45,005 nt of DNA from Nitrospira sp. GTDB taxonomy: Bacteria; Nitrospirota; Nitrospiria; Nitrospirales; Nitrospiraceae. Below, piece after piece: positions 22,974-31,139 of this stretch (the first letter of the stretch is position 1; each line of letters starts with the position of its first letter). The notes under the pieces are model-generated. The model saw only the letters and a list, made by a program, of their open reading frames with translations. It searched no databases and had not been told where the DNA came from. A program made the translations under genes and the position numbers. The DNA lies in assembly GCA_016873515.1 (NCBI GenBank), contig VGXB01000015.1:1-45005 (forward strand), written 5' to 3'.

Positions 22974-23471
22974 ATGATGGACAGCGATGTGTTCGTGCAG
23001 TCGCTCCAAGATCTGGGCGTGGATTTTTTTACCGGCGTGCCTGATTCGATCCTCGGCGGCATTATCGCCGAGCTGATGAACCGCCGGCTGTATACGCCTG
23101 CGGTTCGCGAGGATGAAGCAGTGGGCATGGCGGCCGGCGCCTACATGGCTGGGAAAATGCCAGTGGTGTTGATGCAGAATTCAGGATTGGGGACGTCGCT
23201 CAATACACTGATTTCGCTGAACATGATTTATCGGCAGCCCTGCATCCTCATCGTGTCGTGGCGGGGGCAGGGCGGGAAGGATGCGCCGGAGCATCTCGTG
23301 ATGGGCGAAGTCATGCCGCAATTTCTTGATACGATGAAAATTCCGCATCGAACCCTGACGGAGAAAACAGCGACCGACGATTTCAGATGGATAGCGGAGA
23401 TATACAAGAAACAACAGATTCCGGTCGCGCTCCTTATCACCAAGGGCGTGGTGAAGGGGCTGCACCCATGA
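22974..23471 (+). CDS. Phosphonopyruvate decarboxylase, alpha (N-terminal) subunit
   Basis: A 165-residue protein equivalent to the N-terminal pyrimidine-binding domain of thiamine diphosphate decarboxylases. DFFTGVPDSILGGII, the cofactor-activating glutamate region AVREDEAVGMAAGAYMAGK (41-59) and the GQGGKDAPEH loop match Ppd enzymes, which convert phosphonopyruvate to phosphonoacetaldehyde and CO2 and pull the unfavourable mutase reaction forward. Typical Ppd is one chain of about 380 residues. Here it is split in two, as in sulfopyruvate decarboxylase ComD/ComE. Stop and next start overlap as ATGA. AAGGA lies upstream of the ATG. The neighbouring PEP mutase and transaminase favour phosphonopyruvate over sulfopyruvate as substrate. 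Confidence 0.85.
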   Translation: MMDSDVFVQSLQDLGVDFFTGVPDSILGGIIAELMNRRLYTPAVREDEAVGMAAGAYMAGKMPVVLMQNSGLGTSLNTLISLNMIYRQPCILIVSWRGQGGKDAPEHLVMGEVMPQFLDTMKIPHRTLTEKTATDDFRWIAEIYKKQQIPVALLITKGVVKGLHP

Positions 23472-24055
23472 CGATGAGGCCAGAACAAGGTACGTTAATC
23501 AGCCGGGCCCAAGCGATGGCGGCGCTGCTGGAGTTATTGACCGACCAGCCGGTCATCGTATGCAACGGGTTTCCCTCGCGCGAGGCCCAGAAGATCGCCG
23601 ACCGGCCCACGCACTTTTATATGATCGGCTCGATGGGCAACGCGGCGGCCATTGCGCTGGGCGTGGCGCTGGCCAAGCCGGACAAACAGGTCGTCACATT
23701 CGATGGCGACGGCAATGTCTTGATGGGCATGGGCACGCTGGCGACGGTCGGTGCCCTGAAGCCCAAGAATTTCATCCATGTTGTATTCGATAACGAAGTA
23801 TATGGGACGACCGGGAACCAGCCGACAATTTCCAACGTCGTGTCCCTGGAAAAAGTGGCGAAGGCCGCCGGCTACGTGAACACGGTCCGTGTGCTCGATC
23901 GCGATGATCTCGTGTACGAGTTCAAAGACCTGCTGAAAAAAGATGGGCCCAGTATGCTACTGATCAAGGTCAATGAGTTCCAGGAAGAGGCGGACCGGAT
24001 TTTGCTCGATCCGCCGGATCTGACGAAACGGTTCATGAACGCGATTAAGGGATGA
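23468..24055 (+). CDS. Phosphonopyruvate decarboxylase, beta (C-terminal) subunit
   Basis: A 195-residue protein equivalent to the C-terminal diphosphate-binding domain of thiamine diphosphate decarboxylases. The cofactor motif is visible: FDGDGNVLMGMGTLATVG followed by HVVFDNEVYGTTG, the GDG-x(~25)-N pattern that binds Mg2+ and the diphosphate. FYMIGSMGNAAAIALGVALAKP precedes it as in Ppd. The ATG at 23468 overlaps the alpha stop codon (ATGA), so the two subunits should be made in equal amounts and form a mixed complex. Domain length and order, when joined to alpha, reproduce a complete Ppd chain. An imperfect long hairpin follows the stop codon. Confidence 0.87.
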   Translation: MTMRPEQGTLISRAQAMAALLELLTDQPVIVCNGFPSREAQKIADRPTHFYMIGSMGNAAAIALGVALAKPDKQVVTFDGDGNVLMGMGTLATVGALKPKNFIHVVFDNEVYGTTGNQPTISNVVSLEKVAKAAGYVNTVRVLDRDDLVYEFKDLLKKDGPSMLLIKVNEFQEEADRILLDPPDLTKRFMNAIKG

Positions 24056-24057
24056 GG

Positions 24058-24146
24058 GGCGCGACAAGCTTCCCTTATGCTCGCTGCCTGCGCACAATCG
24101 GAATGTGCCTGGTCAATGCGCGCAGTGAAGGGAAGCCTGTCACGCC
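24058..24146. repeat. Long intergenic hairpin repeat, copy A
   Basis: 19-nt arms (24058-24076 and 24128-24146) match at 17 of 19 positions. On the minus strand the two differences become G-U pairs, so a minus-strand RNA or single-stranded DNA would be fully paired. The loop contains TGCTCGC at the left and GCAGTGAAG at the right border, like copy B at 30496-30566. A smaller GCACA/TGTGC hairpin sits inside. There is no T-tract, so a simple terminator is unlikely. Confidence 0.5.
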
Positions 24147-24170
24147 ACTCTGGAGAGGAAGGAGGGAAGA

Positions 24171-25253
24171 GTGATTCTCCTTAACCCTGGGCCGGTCAAT
24201 GTCACTGAGCGTGTGCGGCAGGCACTGCTCCGTCCCGACATTTGCCATCGTGAGTCGGAATTTACGGAGCTACTGTATCGTATCCAATCGAAGCTGCTGA
24301 AGGCGTTTGTGCCAGGGGCTGAATCAGACTATGTGGCCGTGGTTATCACCGGCTCCGGAACCTCCGCCGTCGAAGCCGCCCTGTTGTCGTCCTTGCCCCA
24401 TGGCCGGCGCATGCTTATCCTCAATAACGGTGTGTATGGTGAGCGGATGTCCCAGATCATCGGCTTGCATCGTCTTGGAGTGAGTGAGCTGAAGTACGAC
24501 TGGATATCGCGGCCCGATCCGGACAAGCTCCTGCTAGCGCTCCGGCAGCATCAGGAAGTGCATGTAGTCGGCATGGTCCATCATGAAACGACGACCGGGT
24601 TGCTCAATCCCGTCCATGAGATCGCTGAGATCGTCGACAATCAGAATCGTGTCTTTGTGCTCGATTCGGTCAGCGCTCTGGCGGGTGAAATGCTCAATAT
24701 CGCGAAGTCGCACATCTATATGGTGACGGGTACGGCGGGAAAGTGCATCCAGGGATTTCCCGGTGTCTCCTTCGTCCTGGTACGCAAGGGGTTTGTCGAA
24801 AAGATGCGGGGGTACCCCAAGCGATCCTGGTATCTCCATCTCATGCACTACATCGACAGCGAAGGCCGAGGTACGATTCCGTTCACCCCGGCGGTTCAGG
24901 TGTACTACGCGTTCGACGAAGCGCTGAGCGAACTGCTCGAAGAAGGTGTGGCCAATCGTGTGCAGCGGTACAAGAAGATGGCGTCGCTCATCCGAGACCG
25001 TATGGCTCAGCTAGGTGTGAGAGCACTCCTGCCGCCGGATCGTCAGTCGAATACCATCACAGCCTATTATCTGCCGGAGGGCGTGTCGTACCAGACGTTG
25101 CACGACCGGCTGAAAGCCTCAGGCTACGTGATCTATTCTGGCCAGGGCAATCTGGAAAACAAGATTTTCCGCGTCGCTAACATGGGGGCGTTGACCGAAG
25201 CGCAGGTTCACGGATTTCTCGATGCCTTCGAGCAGGCGAGTAAATCCGCATGA
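24171..25253 (+). CDS. 2-aminoethylphosphonate transaminase-like enzyme (PhnW family)
   Basis: A 360-residue class V PLP-dependent aminotransferase. The start LLNPGPVNVT, the phosphate-binding GSGTSAVEAA (61-70), Asp165 in FVLDSVSAL, and the Schiff-base lysine Lys191 in GTAGKCIQGFPGVSF match PhnW (SANKCIQG) well. In this setting it would run towards synthesis, aminating phosphonoacetaldehyde to 2-aminoethylphosphonate. GTG 24171 has a strong GGAGG site. Downstream, its stop overlaps the ATG of the nucleotidyltransferase gene by four bases. Phosphonate degradation is an alternative for the family, but no phosphonatase or C-P lyase gene is present and a mutase and decarboxylase are, so synthesis is favoured. 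Confidence 0.85.
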   Translation: MILLNPGPVNVTERVRQALLRPDICHRESEFTELLYRIQSKLLKAFVPGAESDYVAVVITGSGTSAVEAALLSSLPHGRRMLILNNGVYGERMSQIIGLHRLGVSELKYDWISRPDPDKLLLALRQHQEVHVVGMVHHETTTGLLNPVHEIAEIVDNQNRVFVLDSVSALAGEMLNIAKSHIYMVTGTAGKCIQGFPGVSFVLVRKGFVEKMRGYPKRSWYLHLMHYIDSEGRGTIPFTPAVQVYYAFDEALSELLEEGVANRVQRYKKMASLIRDRMAQLGVRALLPPDRQSNTITAYYLPEGVSYQTLHDRLKASGYVIYSGQGNLENKIFRVANMGALTEAQVHGFLDAFEQASKSA

Positions 25254-25969
25254 AAGCCGTGATTCTTGCAGCGGGCGTTGGCAGGCGGCTCTGGGAGGTT
25301 ACCCAACATCGGCCCAAGTGCTTGATCGAGATCGGCGGCCGGTCGTTGCTGCATCGCTACCTGGTGGGGTTGGCCGGGTTGGGCATCACGCGTGCGACCA
25401 TCGTGGTCGGCTACCGGCAGGAAATGATCCGCGACGCAGTTGCAGGTGAGGACTGCGGCGTCAAAGTAGACTTTCTGGTCAACGATCAGTTCCACCGTGG
25501 CAGCATCTCTTCGCTCTGGATCGCCCGTACGGCCCTCGACGACGATGCGATTGTGATGGATGCCGATGTGCTGTTTCACCACCATGTTCTCCAGCGGCTG
25601 GTGGAGTCGCGACATGAGAATGCGCTGCTGATGGACGAAACCGTCACGCAGACTGGTGAGGAATGCATGGTCGTGGTGGCGGGAGGACGGGTCATCGCCC
25701 TCTCGAAGAAGATGCCGGAGCAGTACGATTACGCCGGTGAGGGCGTGGGATTCTTACGGGTGCGGCACGCCGATACGCCTCATCTGGTGGCGTCGCTTCA
25801 GTCCCATGTCGATCAGGGTTCGTGGAATATGGAGTACGAGGACGCGCTGCTAGAATTTTTCCACACTGTCAAGGTTGGCCATGAAAAGATCGGCGGCCTG
25901 CCCTGGACGGAGATCGATTTCGTCGAGGATGTAAAGAAGGCGGAATTGGACGTTTTACCGAAATTATGA
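25250..25969 (+). CDS. Nucleotidyltransferase, LicC/PntC-like cytidylyltransferase
   Basis: A 239-residue GT-A fold nucleotidyltransferase. The N-terminus MKAVILAAGVGRRLWEVTQ and RPKCLIEIGGRSLLHRYL give the complete LAAGxGxRL signature and the substrate-contacting lysine, and MDADVLFHH gives a metal-binding aspartate. The family includes phosphocholine cytidylyltransferase LicC and the 2-aminoethylphosphonate cytidylyltransferase PntC. Between the transaminase (ATGA overlap) and the CDP-alcohol transferase, the natural reading is CTP + aminoethylphosphonate to CMP-aminoethylphosphonate. The substrate is inferred from context only, and a sugar- or inositol-phosphate nucleotidyltransferase cannot be excluded. 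Confidence 0.78.
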   Translation: MKAVILAAGVGRRLWEVTQHRPKCLIEIGGRSLLHRYLVGLAGLGITRATIVVGYRQEMIRDAVAGEDCGVKVDFLVNDQFHRGSISSLWIARTALDDDAIVMDADVLFHHHVLQRLVESRHENALLMDETVTQTGEECMVVVAGGRVIALSKKMPEQYDYAGEGVGFLRVRHADTPHLVASLQSHVDQGSWNMEYEDALLEFFHTVKVGHEKIGGLPWTEIDFVEDVKKAELDVLPKL

Positions 25970-26020
25970 GAGATTCTTGAACAAGGTTGTGAGTCGAAGA
26001 TTGAGGCAGAGATTTCTGCG

Positions 26021-27457
26021 ATGAATGAGAGCGTCTTACAGAAGCGAGTCGAGATCCCCGGATTGACCACGGCTGTCCTGCTGCCTTCGGTCGGGATGTT
26101 CGCCGAGTCAAGCGAGCACCGAGTGAGTGCGATCGGGCCCTTGACCAGTGTCGTCGGGATCGGGCTGTTTCAACGAACCGTCCTCACATTACAACGGGCG
26201 GGCATTCGCCAATTGATCGTGCTGGCCGGTCCGGAAGAGGATCAGCTCAAGCAGGCGTTGGGACATGGGCCGCGCCTGACGATTTCGGTGCGTTGGATGC
26301 CCCTCCGGGAGTTTCCGCTAGACGATCCGAGGACGTGGGAATTTTTGGCGGCAGAAGTCCGCGGCTTCGCACTGGTGACGGGGGTGAGCGCGATCTTCTC
26401 GCGAAGCTTGGTCGAACGGTTGCGGCACGAAGTGCGGGACGGTGAAGCCATCATGGTTGCGCAGACGGCGCCGCGGCAATTTAACGATCTGTTGGCAGGG
26501 GGGCTTCGGTTGAAAGTCGAGTCGGATCGGTTCACGTCGTTCGTTCCATCGCACTTTGACGATTCGGCACTACGTGCAGCAGAATTGGTGGTCTTGCCGG
26601 CCAGTCTCATGAATGCGGCAGGCCAGGGTACGTCTGAGCAAGATCGGCCGCCGATCCGCCGTTGGCTGGAACAGGCAGCGGTAGATGGCCGCGTGCGGGT
26701 GATCGCGGCGGAGGACAAGCATGGGGCCTGGTATCAGGACGTCAGCACGCTAGCTGATGTGTCTGTGGCTGAAAAGAAGCTGTTCAATTCACTCAAGGGC
26801 GACTCCGAAGGCTTTGTCGATCGGTATTTCAATCGCAAACTCTCGCGCTGGTTCACACGCCTGTTCCTCGCTGTCGGGTTCTCGCCCAATTCCGTGACGA
26901 TCGTGGCCTCGTTGATCGGGTTTGTGTCGGCTGCAGGATTCGGCATGGGAACGTATGCAGCGGGTGTGGCGGCGGCGCTGTTGTTTCAATTGGCGGCGGT
27001 CATCGATTGTTGCGATGGCGAGGTGGCGCGTCTGACGTTCACTGAGTCGCCGTTTGGCGCGTGGTTCGACCTTGCCATGGACAACGTCGTGCACATGGCC
27101 ATCTTCGCTGGCATCGCCGCCGGACTCTACACGGCTCAGGTTGGAGAGCCGGGGGCCTGGAAGCCATTGGCCTGCGGAGCGGTGGCCGTGCTGGGGAATG
27201 GGTTGTCGTTTCTGTTGGTCGAGCGAGCGCGGAAAATTAAGTTGGCCAGTGGATGGCGCACGCCGGAACATGCGGCTTGGGGGGATTTCATGTTGAAGAA
27301 TGTCGCCAGCCGTGATTTCTCGGTGTCTCTGGTGCTCTTTGCGCTGTTAGCCGTACTCGACTGGTTCCTCATGTTTGCGGCCGCCGGCTCGCTGATCTTC
27401 GCCTGTGTCATGCTGTGGGTGATTCGCCCCTCTGCCGTAGCTGTGACCAAATCATGA
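26021..27457 (+). CDS. CDP-alcohol phosphotransferase with degenerate nucleotidyltransferase domain
   Basis: A 478-residue fusion. Residues 260-478 carry the membrane-embedded CDP-alcohol phosphatidyltransferase domain with a complete catalytic motif D-x2-DG-x2-AR-x8-G-x3-D-x3-D (Asp329, Asp332, Gly333, Ala336, Arg337, Gly346, Asp350, Asp354) and about five to six helices. Residues 15-250 look like a nucleotidyltransferase (RAGIRQLIVLAG, LVTGVSAIFSRSLVERL), but the GGxGxR loop is lost (LPSVGMFAESSEHRV), so it is probably not catalytic. This order recalls the archaeal IPCT-DIPP synthase fusion. The transferase would move an alcohol phosphate or phosphonate from a CMP/CDP donor to a membrane lipid. 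51 bp separate it from the cytidylyltransferase gene. Confidence 0.82.
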   Translation: MNESVLQKRVEIPGLTTAVLLPSVGMFAESSEHRVSAIGPLTSVVGIGLFQRTVLTLQRAGIRQLIVLAGPEEDQLKQALGHGPRLTISVRWMPLREFPLDDPRTWEFLAAEVRGFALVTGVSAIFSRSLVERLRHEVRDGEAIMVAQTAPRQFNDLLAGGLRLKVESDRFTSFVPSHFDDSALRAAELVVLPASLMNAAGQGTSEQDRPPIRRWLEQAAVDGRVRVIAAEDKHGAWYQDVSTLADVSVAEKKLFNSLKGDSEGFVDRYFNRKLSRWFTRLFLAVGFSPNSVTIVASLIGFVSAAGFGMGTYAAGVAAALLFQLAAVIDCCDGEVARLTFTESPFGAWFDLAMDNVVHMAIFAGIAAGLYTAQVGEPGAWKPLACGAVAVLGNGLSFLLVERARKIKLASGWRTPEHAAWGDFMLKNVASRDFSVSLVLFALLAVLDWFLMFAAAGSLIFACVMLWVIRPSAVAVTKS

Positions 27458-27471
27458 GTCGCTGAACCCGC

Positions 27472-28464
27472 GTGCTTCGCTATTTCCTACTCGCGCTAGG
27501 TCTGACCGTCCTCGGTCTCCTTGTTTGGCATATCGGCCCCGACAAGATCTATGAGGCGGCGTTTCGGCTCGGTCCGCTGGCGTTGCTGGCCGTCTTGATT
27601 CCGTCCTTCTTGATGTATGCCATCGAGGCCTATGGCTGGAAGGTCGTTCTGGGCTCGTCTGCCCAAGCCATTCCCTTTTGGCGGCTGATGGCCATTCGCA
27701 CCGCCGGCGAAGTTGTGAACATGACGACGCCGACGGCCTACTTGGGTGGCGAACCGCTCAAAGCGTATCTCCTCAAGAAATACAACGTCCCGATTGCGGA
27801 GGGAGCTGCGTCCGTCGTCATTGCGAAGACCACCATGACTCTTGCCGAGGTATTCTATATTCTCGTTGGGATCGCTCTAGGGTTTGTGCTTCTGGGGATG
27901 GGAACCTCGGCAGGACAAACGGTGACGGCCGCGTTATTGAGTGTAGGGGTACTGGTGTGCTCAATCGCGGGATTTGTATTTATCCAGCGGCGTGGACTAT
28001 TCATCTCAATCCTGAGTCTGGTGAGGAAACTGAGGCTGCGAATTGGGTTTTTGGAATCGAAAAAAGCGCATCTGCTTTCGATCGACCGGACAATTCAGGA
28101 TTATTACACCCACCACCAGCAGGCTTTTTATGCCTCGATCGGCTTGTATTTTTTGGGCTGGATGGCCGAATCCATCGAGGTCTTCATCATTCTGCATTTT
28201 CTTGGTGAACCGACCAGCATCTTGTCGGCTTTCTCCATCGGCGCCCTCGCCGTATTTATCAAGGGAGGAAGCTTCTTCATTCCCGGGAGTTTGGGGGCCC
28301 AAGACGGAGGCAATGTCTTACTCCTCCAGGCCTTCGGCTACAGCGATGTCACAGGGCTGACGTTCGCTCTGTTAAGGCGCTTTCGGGAATTGGTCTGGAT
28401 CGGAATCGGTTTGCTCTGTTTGGCGATGGTGGGAAAAGGCGCAACACATCAGGAGGTAGAATAA
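27472..28464 (+). CDS. Flippase-like lysylphosphatidylglycerol synthase-type membrane protein
   Basis: A 330-residue polytopic membrane protein with about eight hydrophobic segments. The segments RTAGEVVNMTTPTAYLGGEPLKAYLLKKYN and GGSFFIPGSLGAQDGGNVLLLQAFGY match the UPF0104/LPG_synthase_TM family (TIGR00374), which includes the MprF flippase domain and many uncharacterised lipid or polyprenol translocase candidates. GTG 27472 lies 15 bp after the CDP-alcohol gene stop, with only a weak ribosome binding site. Such proteins often sit beside CDP-alcohol transferases or glycosyltransferases. Here it is a candidate for moving the phosphonolipid across the inner membrane, inferred from position. 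Confidence 0.75.
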   Translation: MLRYFLLALGLTVLGLLVWHIGPDKIYEAAFRLGPLALLAVLIPSFLMYAIEAYGWKVVLGSSAQAIPFWRLMAIRTAGEVVNMTTPTAYLGGEPLKAYLLKKYNVPIAEGAASVVIAKTTMTLAEVFYILVGIALGFVLLGMGTSAGQTVTAALLSVGVLVCSIAGFVFIQRRGLFISILSLVRKLRLRIGFLESKKAHLLSIDRTIQDYYTHHQQAFYASIGLYFLGWMAESIEVFIILHFLGEPTSILSAFSIGALAVFIKGGSFFIPGSLGAQDGGNVLLLQAFGYSDVTGLTFALLRRFRELVWIGIGLLCLAMVGKGATHQEVE

Positions 28465-28465
28465 G

Positions 28466-30481
28466 ATGCGCCACATGTCAGTGTTCAAGCATATCTTCTG
28501 GATCTTTCTCGCCCTTCTCGCCGCCATTGCGTTCGCCTTCGTCGCCGGTGTCGTCAATCCCCATGAAAAAGTGAACGGGCTCTGGTTGGTCGTGGCAGCG
28601 GGGTGTATTTACACCTTAGCCCATCGGTTTTACGGACGCTGGATCGCTAGGCAGGTCGTTGAGCTGAACAACCAGCGCGTGACTCCAGCAGTGCGGTTGA
28701 ACGACGGGGTCAATTTTCACCCGACCAACAAGGTGGTACTCTTCGGCCATCACTTCGCGGCGATTGCCGGAGCAGGGCCGTTGCTGGGTCCGGTGCTGGC
28801 GGCGCAGTTTGGCTTCATGCCCGGGTTTCTTTGGTTAGTGATCGGCGCGGTGCTGGCAGGAGCGGTACAGGATTTCATCATCCTCGTAGCTTCAATGCGG
28901 CGCAACGGGCGCTCGTTACCTGAAATTGCGCATGATGAACTTGGATCGATCACAGGGACAGCCACGGCTGTTGCCGTCCTGTTTGTTGTGGTGGTGGCGT
29001 TGGCCGGGCTCGGCTTCGCGGTGGTGAACGCGCTCTATCATAATGCTTGGGGGACGTTCACGATTGCGATGACAATCCCCATCGGCTTGATCATGGGTTT
29101 TTATCTCCAGAAGCTTCGCCCTGGCGCGGTGGCGGAGGTGTCGGTGTTGGGCGTGGTGCTGCTGATCGCGACGGTGTTGTTCGGTCGAGTGGTTGCACAG
29201 TCGTCCTATGCCTGGCTGTTTGAATTCGACCGACCGGCGTTGGTGTGGTTGCTCGCCGGCTATGGCTTTCTCGTGTCGGTGCTACCTGGCTGGATGCTGC
29301 TGGTGCCGCGCGGGTATTTGAGTACGTTTATGAAACTGGGCGTGGTGTTTCTGCTCAGCTTTGGGGTGATCCTCATGGCGCCGACGATTGAGATGCCGCG
29401 GGTGACGGCCTTCGCGGACGGTGGGGGGCCGATTATTCCTGGTACGCTCTTCCCGTTTCTCTTCATCACGATCGCCTGTGGGGCCGTGTCGGGCTTTCAT
29501 TCGCTGGTATCATCCGGGACGACGCCGAAGATGATCGAGCAGGAGTCGCAGGCGGTGGTGGGCTATACGGCGATGTTGTTGGAAAGCTTTGTCGGGGTGA
29601 TGGCGCTGATCGCAGCCTCAGTGTTGATTCCCGGCGACTATCTGGCGATCAATACGACGTTGAGTACCGAAGCGCTGGCGGCCATGGGCTTTGCGCCGTC
29701 GCGCATCGCAGAACTGTCACAAATGGTTGAGGTAGATGTAGCTGGACGCCCTGGCGGTGCCGTGTCCTTGGCGGTCGGCATGGCTTCGATCTTCGCGGCG
29801 CTGCCCGGCATGTCGGGGTTGATGGCCTATTGGTATCAATTTGCGCTGGTCTTCGAGGCGCTGTTCATTCTGACGACAATCGATACGGGGACACGTGTGG
29901 CGCGCTATCTCATTCAGGAGATGGCGGGGCGGATCTATGCGCCGTTTCGCCGAATCAATTGGCTGCCTGGTGTATTGCTCAGCAGTGGGTTGGTGGTAGG
30001 GGCCTGGAGTTATTTGATTGGGACAGGGAATATCTCGACGATCTGGCCAATGTTTGGCGTGGCGAATCAGCTGCTCGGGACATTGGCACTCTGCATCGGG
30101 ACGACGGTGCTGATCAAGATGTGGAAGTCACCCTATCTGTGGGTGACGGCAGCGCCGATGTTATTCGTGGGTGTGATTACGCTGACCGGCTCGTATGAGA
30201 TGTTCTGGATGTTTTTGAGAAAAGCTGGGGCATCGGCGACGGGGCAGGCCTTTGCGTTGTATCTCGACGCGGTACTGGTGGCGGTGGTGGCAGTGCTGGG
30301 TTTGATTGTCTTGAGCGACGGAATGAGACAGTGGTATGGCTATGTGATTTTGAAGCACCCGTTTACGTCGAGTGAGGTGGTGGTGATGGCAGGAGGAGGA
30401 TCGGCGGGGCGGGCACAGACGGCGATTTGCTGTGATGATGACAGGCGGTTCAAGTTGCCGCATGGGACAGGGTGTTGTTGA
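28466..30481 (+). CDS. cstA: Carbon starvation protein CstA
   Basis: A 671-residue inner-membrane transporter of the CstA family, with many hydrophobic segments (about 16). The N-terminal family block is clear: LNDGVNFHPTNKVVLFGHHF, then FAAIAGAGPLLGPVLAAQFG and GAVQDFIILVASMRRNGRSL. E. coli CstA and BtsT-type relatives import peptides or pyruvate. ATG 28466 has a strong AGGAGGT site that overlaps the 3' end of the flippase gene, so it is probably the last gene of the same operon, although its own function (peptide or pyruvate uptake) has no obvious tie to phosphonates beyond pyruvate chemistry. The length is close to the family's usual 650-700. Confidence 0.9.
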   Translation: MRHMSVFKHIFWIFLALLAAIAFAFVAGVVNPHEKVNGLWLVVAAGCIYTLAHRFYGRWIARQVVELNNQRVTPAVRLNDGVNFHPTNKVVLFGHHFAAIAGAGPLLGPVLAAQFGFMPGFLWLVIGAVLAGAVQDFIILVASMRRNGRSLPEIAHDELGSITGTATAVAVLFVVVVALAGLGFAVVNALYHNAWGTFTIAMTIPIGLIMGFYLQKLRPGAVAEVSVLGVVLLIATVLFGRVVAQSSYAWLFEFDRPALVWLLAGYGFLVSVLPGWMLLVPRGYLSTFMKLGVVFLLSFGVILMAPTIEMPRVTAFADGGGPIIPGTLFPFLFITIACGAVSGFHSLVSSGTTPKMIEQESQAVVGYTAMLLESFVGVMALIAASVLIPGDYLAINTTLSTEALAAMGFAPSRIAELSQMVEVDVAGRPGGAVSLAVGMASIFAALPGMSGLMAYWYQFALVFEALFILTTIDTGTRVARYLIQEMAGRIYAPFRRINWLPGVLLSSGLVVGAWSYLIGTGNISTIWPMFGVANQLLGTLALCIGTTVLIKMWKSPYLWVTAAPMLFVGVITLTGSYEMFWMFLRKAGASATGQAFALYLDAVLVAVVAVLGLIVLSDGMRQWYGYVILKHPFTSSEVVVMAGGGSAGRAQTAICCDDDRRFKLPHGTGCC

Positions 30482-30495
30482 GGGAGCGTGGAAAT

Positions 30496-30566
30496 GGAAT
30501 GGTGCCCGGATTGGTTTCTTGCTCACCGAGTGCACACGCAGTGAAACCAATCACAGGTGCTATTCC
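30496..30566 (+). repeat. Long intergenic hairpin repeat, copy B
   Basis: Arms 30496-30518 and 30543-30566 form a stem of about 23 pairs on the plus strand: a perfect 10-bp inner helix (GATTGGTTTC), one bulged A, one C-A mismatch and several G-U pairs. The 24-nt loop reads TGCTCAC at the left and GCAGTG at the right, like copy A. There is no T-tract. It lies just after cstA and about 75 bp before yajQ. Confidence 0.55.
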
Positions 30567-30641
30567 AGTGAGGGGAAGATTGCACATTGGGAGATCGACT
30601 AAGCGTGCCTTGATAGAGACGGGATAAACAAGGGGGAGAAT

Positions 30642-31139
30642 GTGGCTGATCTGTTTTCGTTCGATGTGGTGTCGGAAGTGAATATGCAAGAGTTGAAGAA
30701 CGCGCTGGATCAGGCGAGGAAGGAGATCAAGCAGCGGTTCGACTTCAAGGATTCGAAGACGGAGATTACATTGAAGGAGAAAGAGAAGGAATTAGTGGTG
30801 GTGTCGGACGATGAGTACAAGCTGAATGCGGTGCAGGAGATCATCAAGCTCAAGTGCGTGAAGCGCGGGGTGTCGCTGAAGGCATTCACGCAAGGCACAA
30901 TCGAGCTGGCGTTGAGCGGTACAGTGCGGCAGATCGCCAATATTCAGAGCGGGATCTCGTCGGAGAAAGCCAAGGAGATTACGAAGACGATCAAGGATTC
31001 AAAGTTGAAAGCCCAGGCGCAGATTCAGGGTGAGCAGGTGCGGGTACTCAGTAAAAGTAAAGACGAACTGCAGTCGGCGATCGTATTCTTGAAAGGAAAA
31101 GACTTTGGGATTGACTTGCAGTTTACGAATTACAGGTAA
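30642..31139 (+). CDS. yajQ: YajQ-family nucleotide-binding protein
   Basis: A 165-residue cytosolic protein of the DUF520/YajQ family, with the typical start FSFDVVSEVNMQELKNALDQ, repeated F-KDSKTEITL and the second ferredoxin-like half VKRGVSLKAFTQGTIELAL. Members bind nucleic acid or cyclic di-GMP and can act with transcription factors. Length (about 160) and both halves are complete. GTG 30642 has a GGGGGAG site. Its codon choice is ordinary. It stands between the hairpin after cstA and the beta-propeller lipoprotein, on the same strand, with gaps of 160 and about 140 bp, so it is probably a single gene. Confidence 0.9.
   Translation: MADLFSFDVVSEVNMQELKNALDQARKEIKQRFDFKDSKTEITLKEKEKELVVVSDDEYKLNAVQEIIKLKCVKRGVSLKAFTQGTIELALSGTVRQIANIQSGISSEKAKEITKTIKDSKLKAQAQIQGEQVRVLSKSKDELQSAIVFLKGKDFGIDLQFTNYR

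Noticed and set aside
24058-24170. Intrinsic terminator between decarboxylase and transaminase genes
   Set aside because: The stem is long but no T-tract follows on either strand, and the loop similarity to 30496-30566 suggests a repeat.
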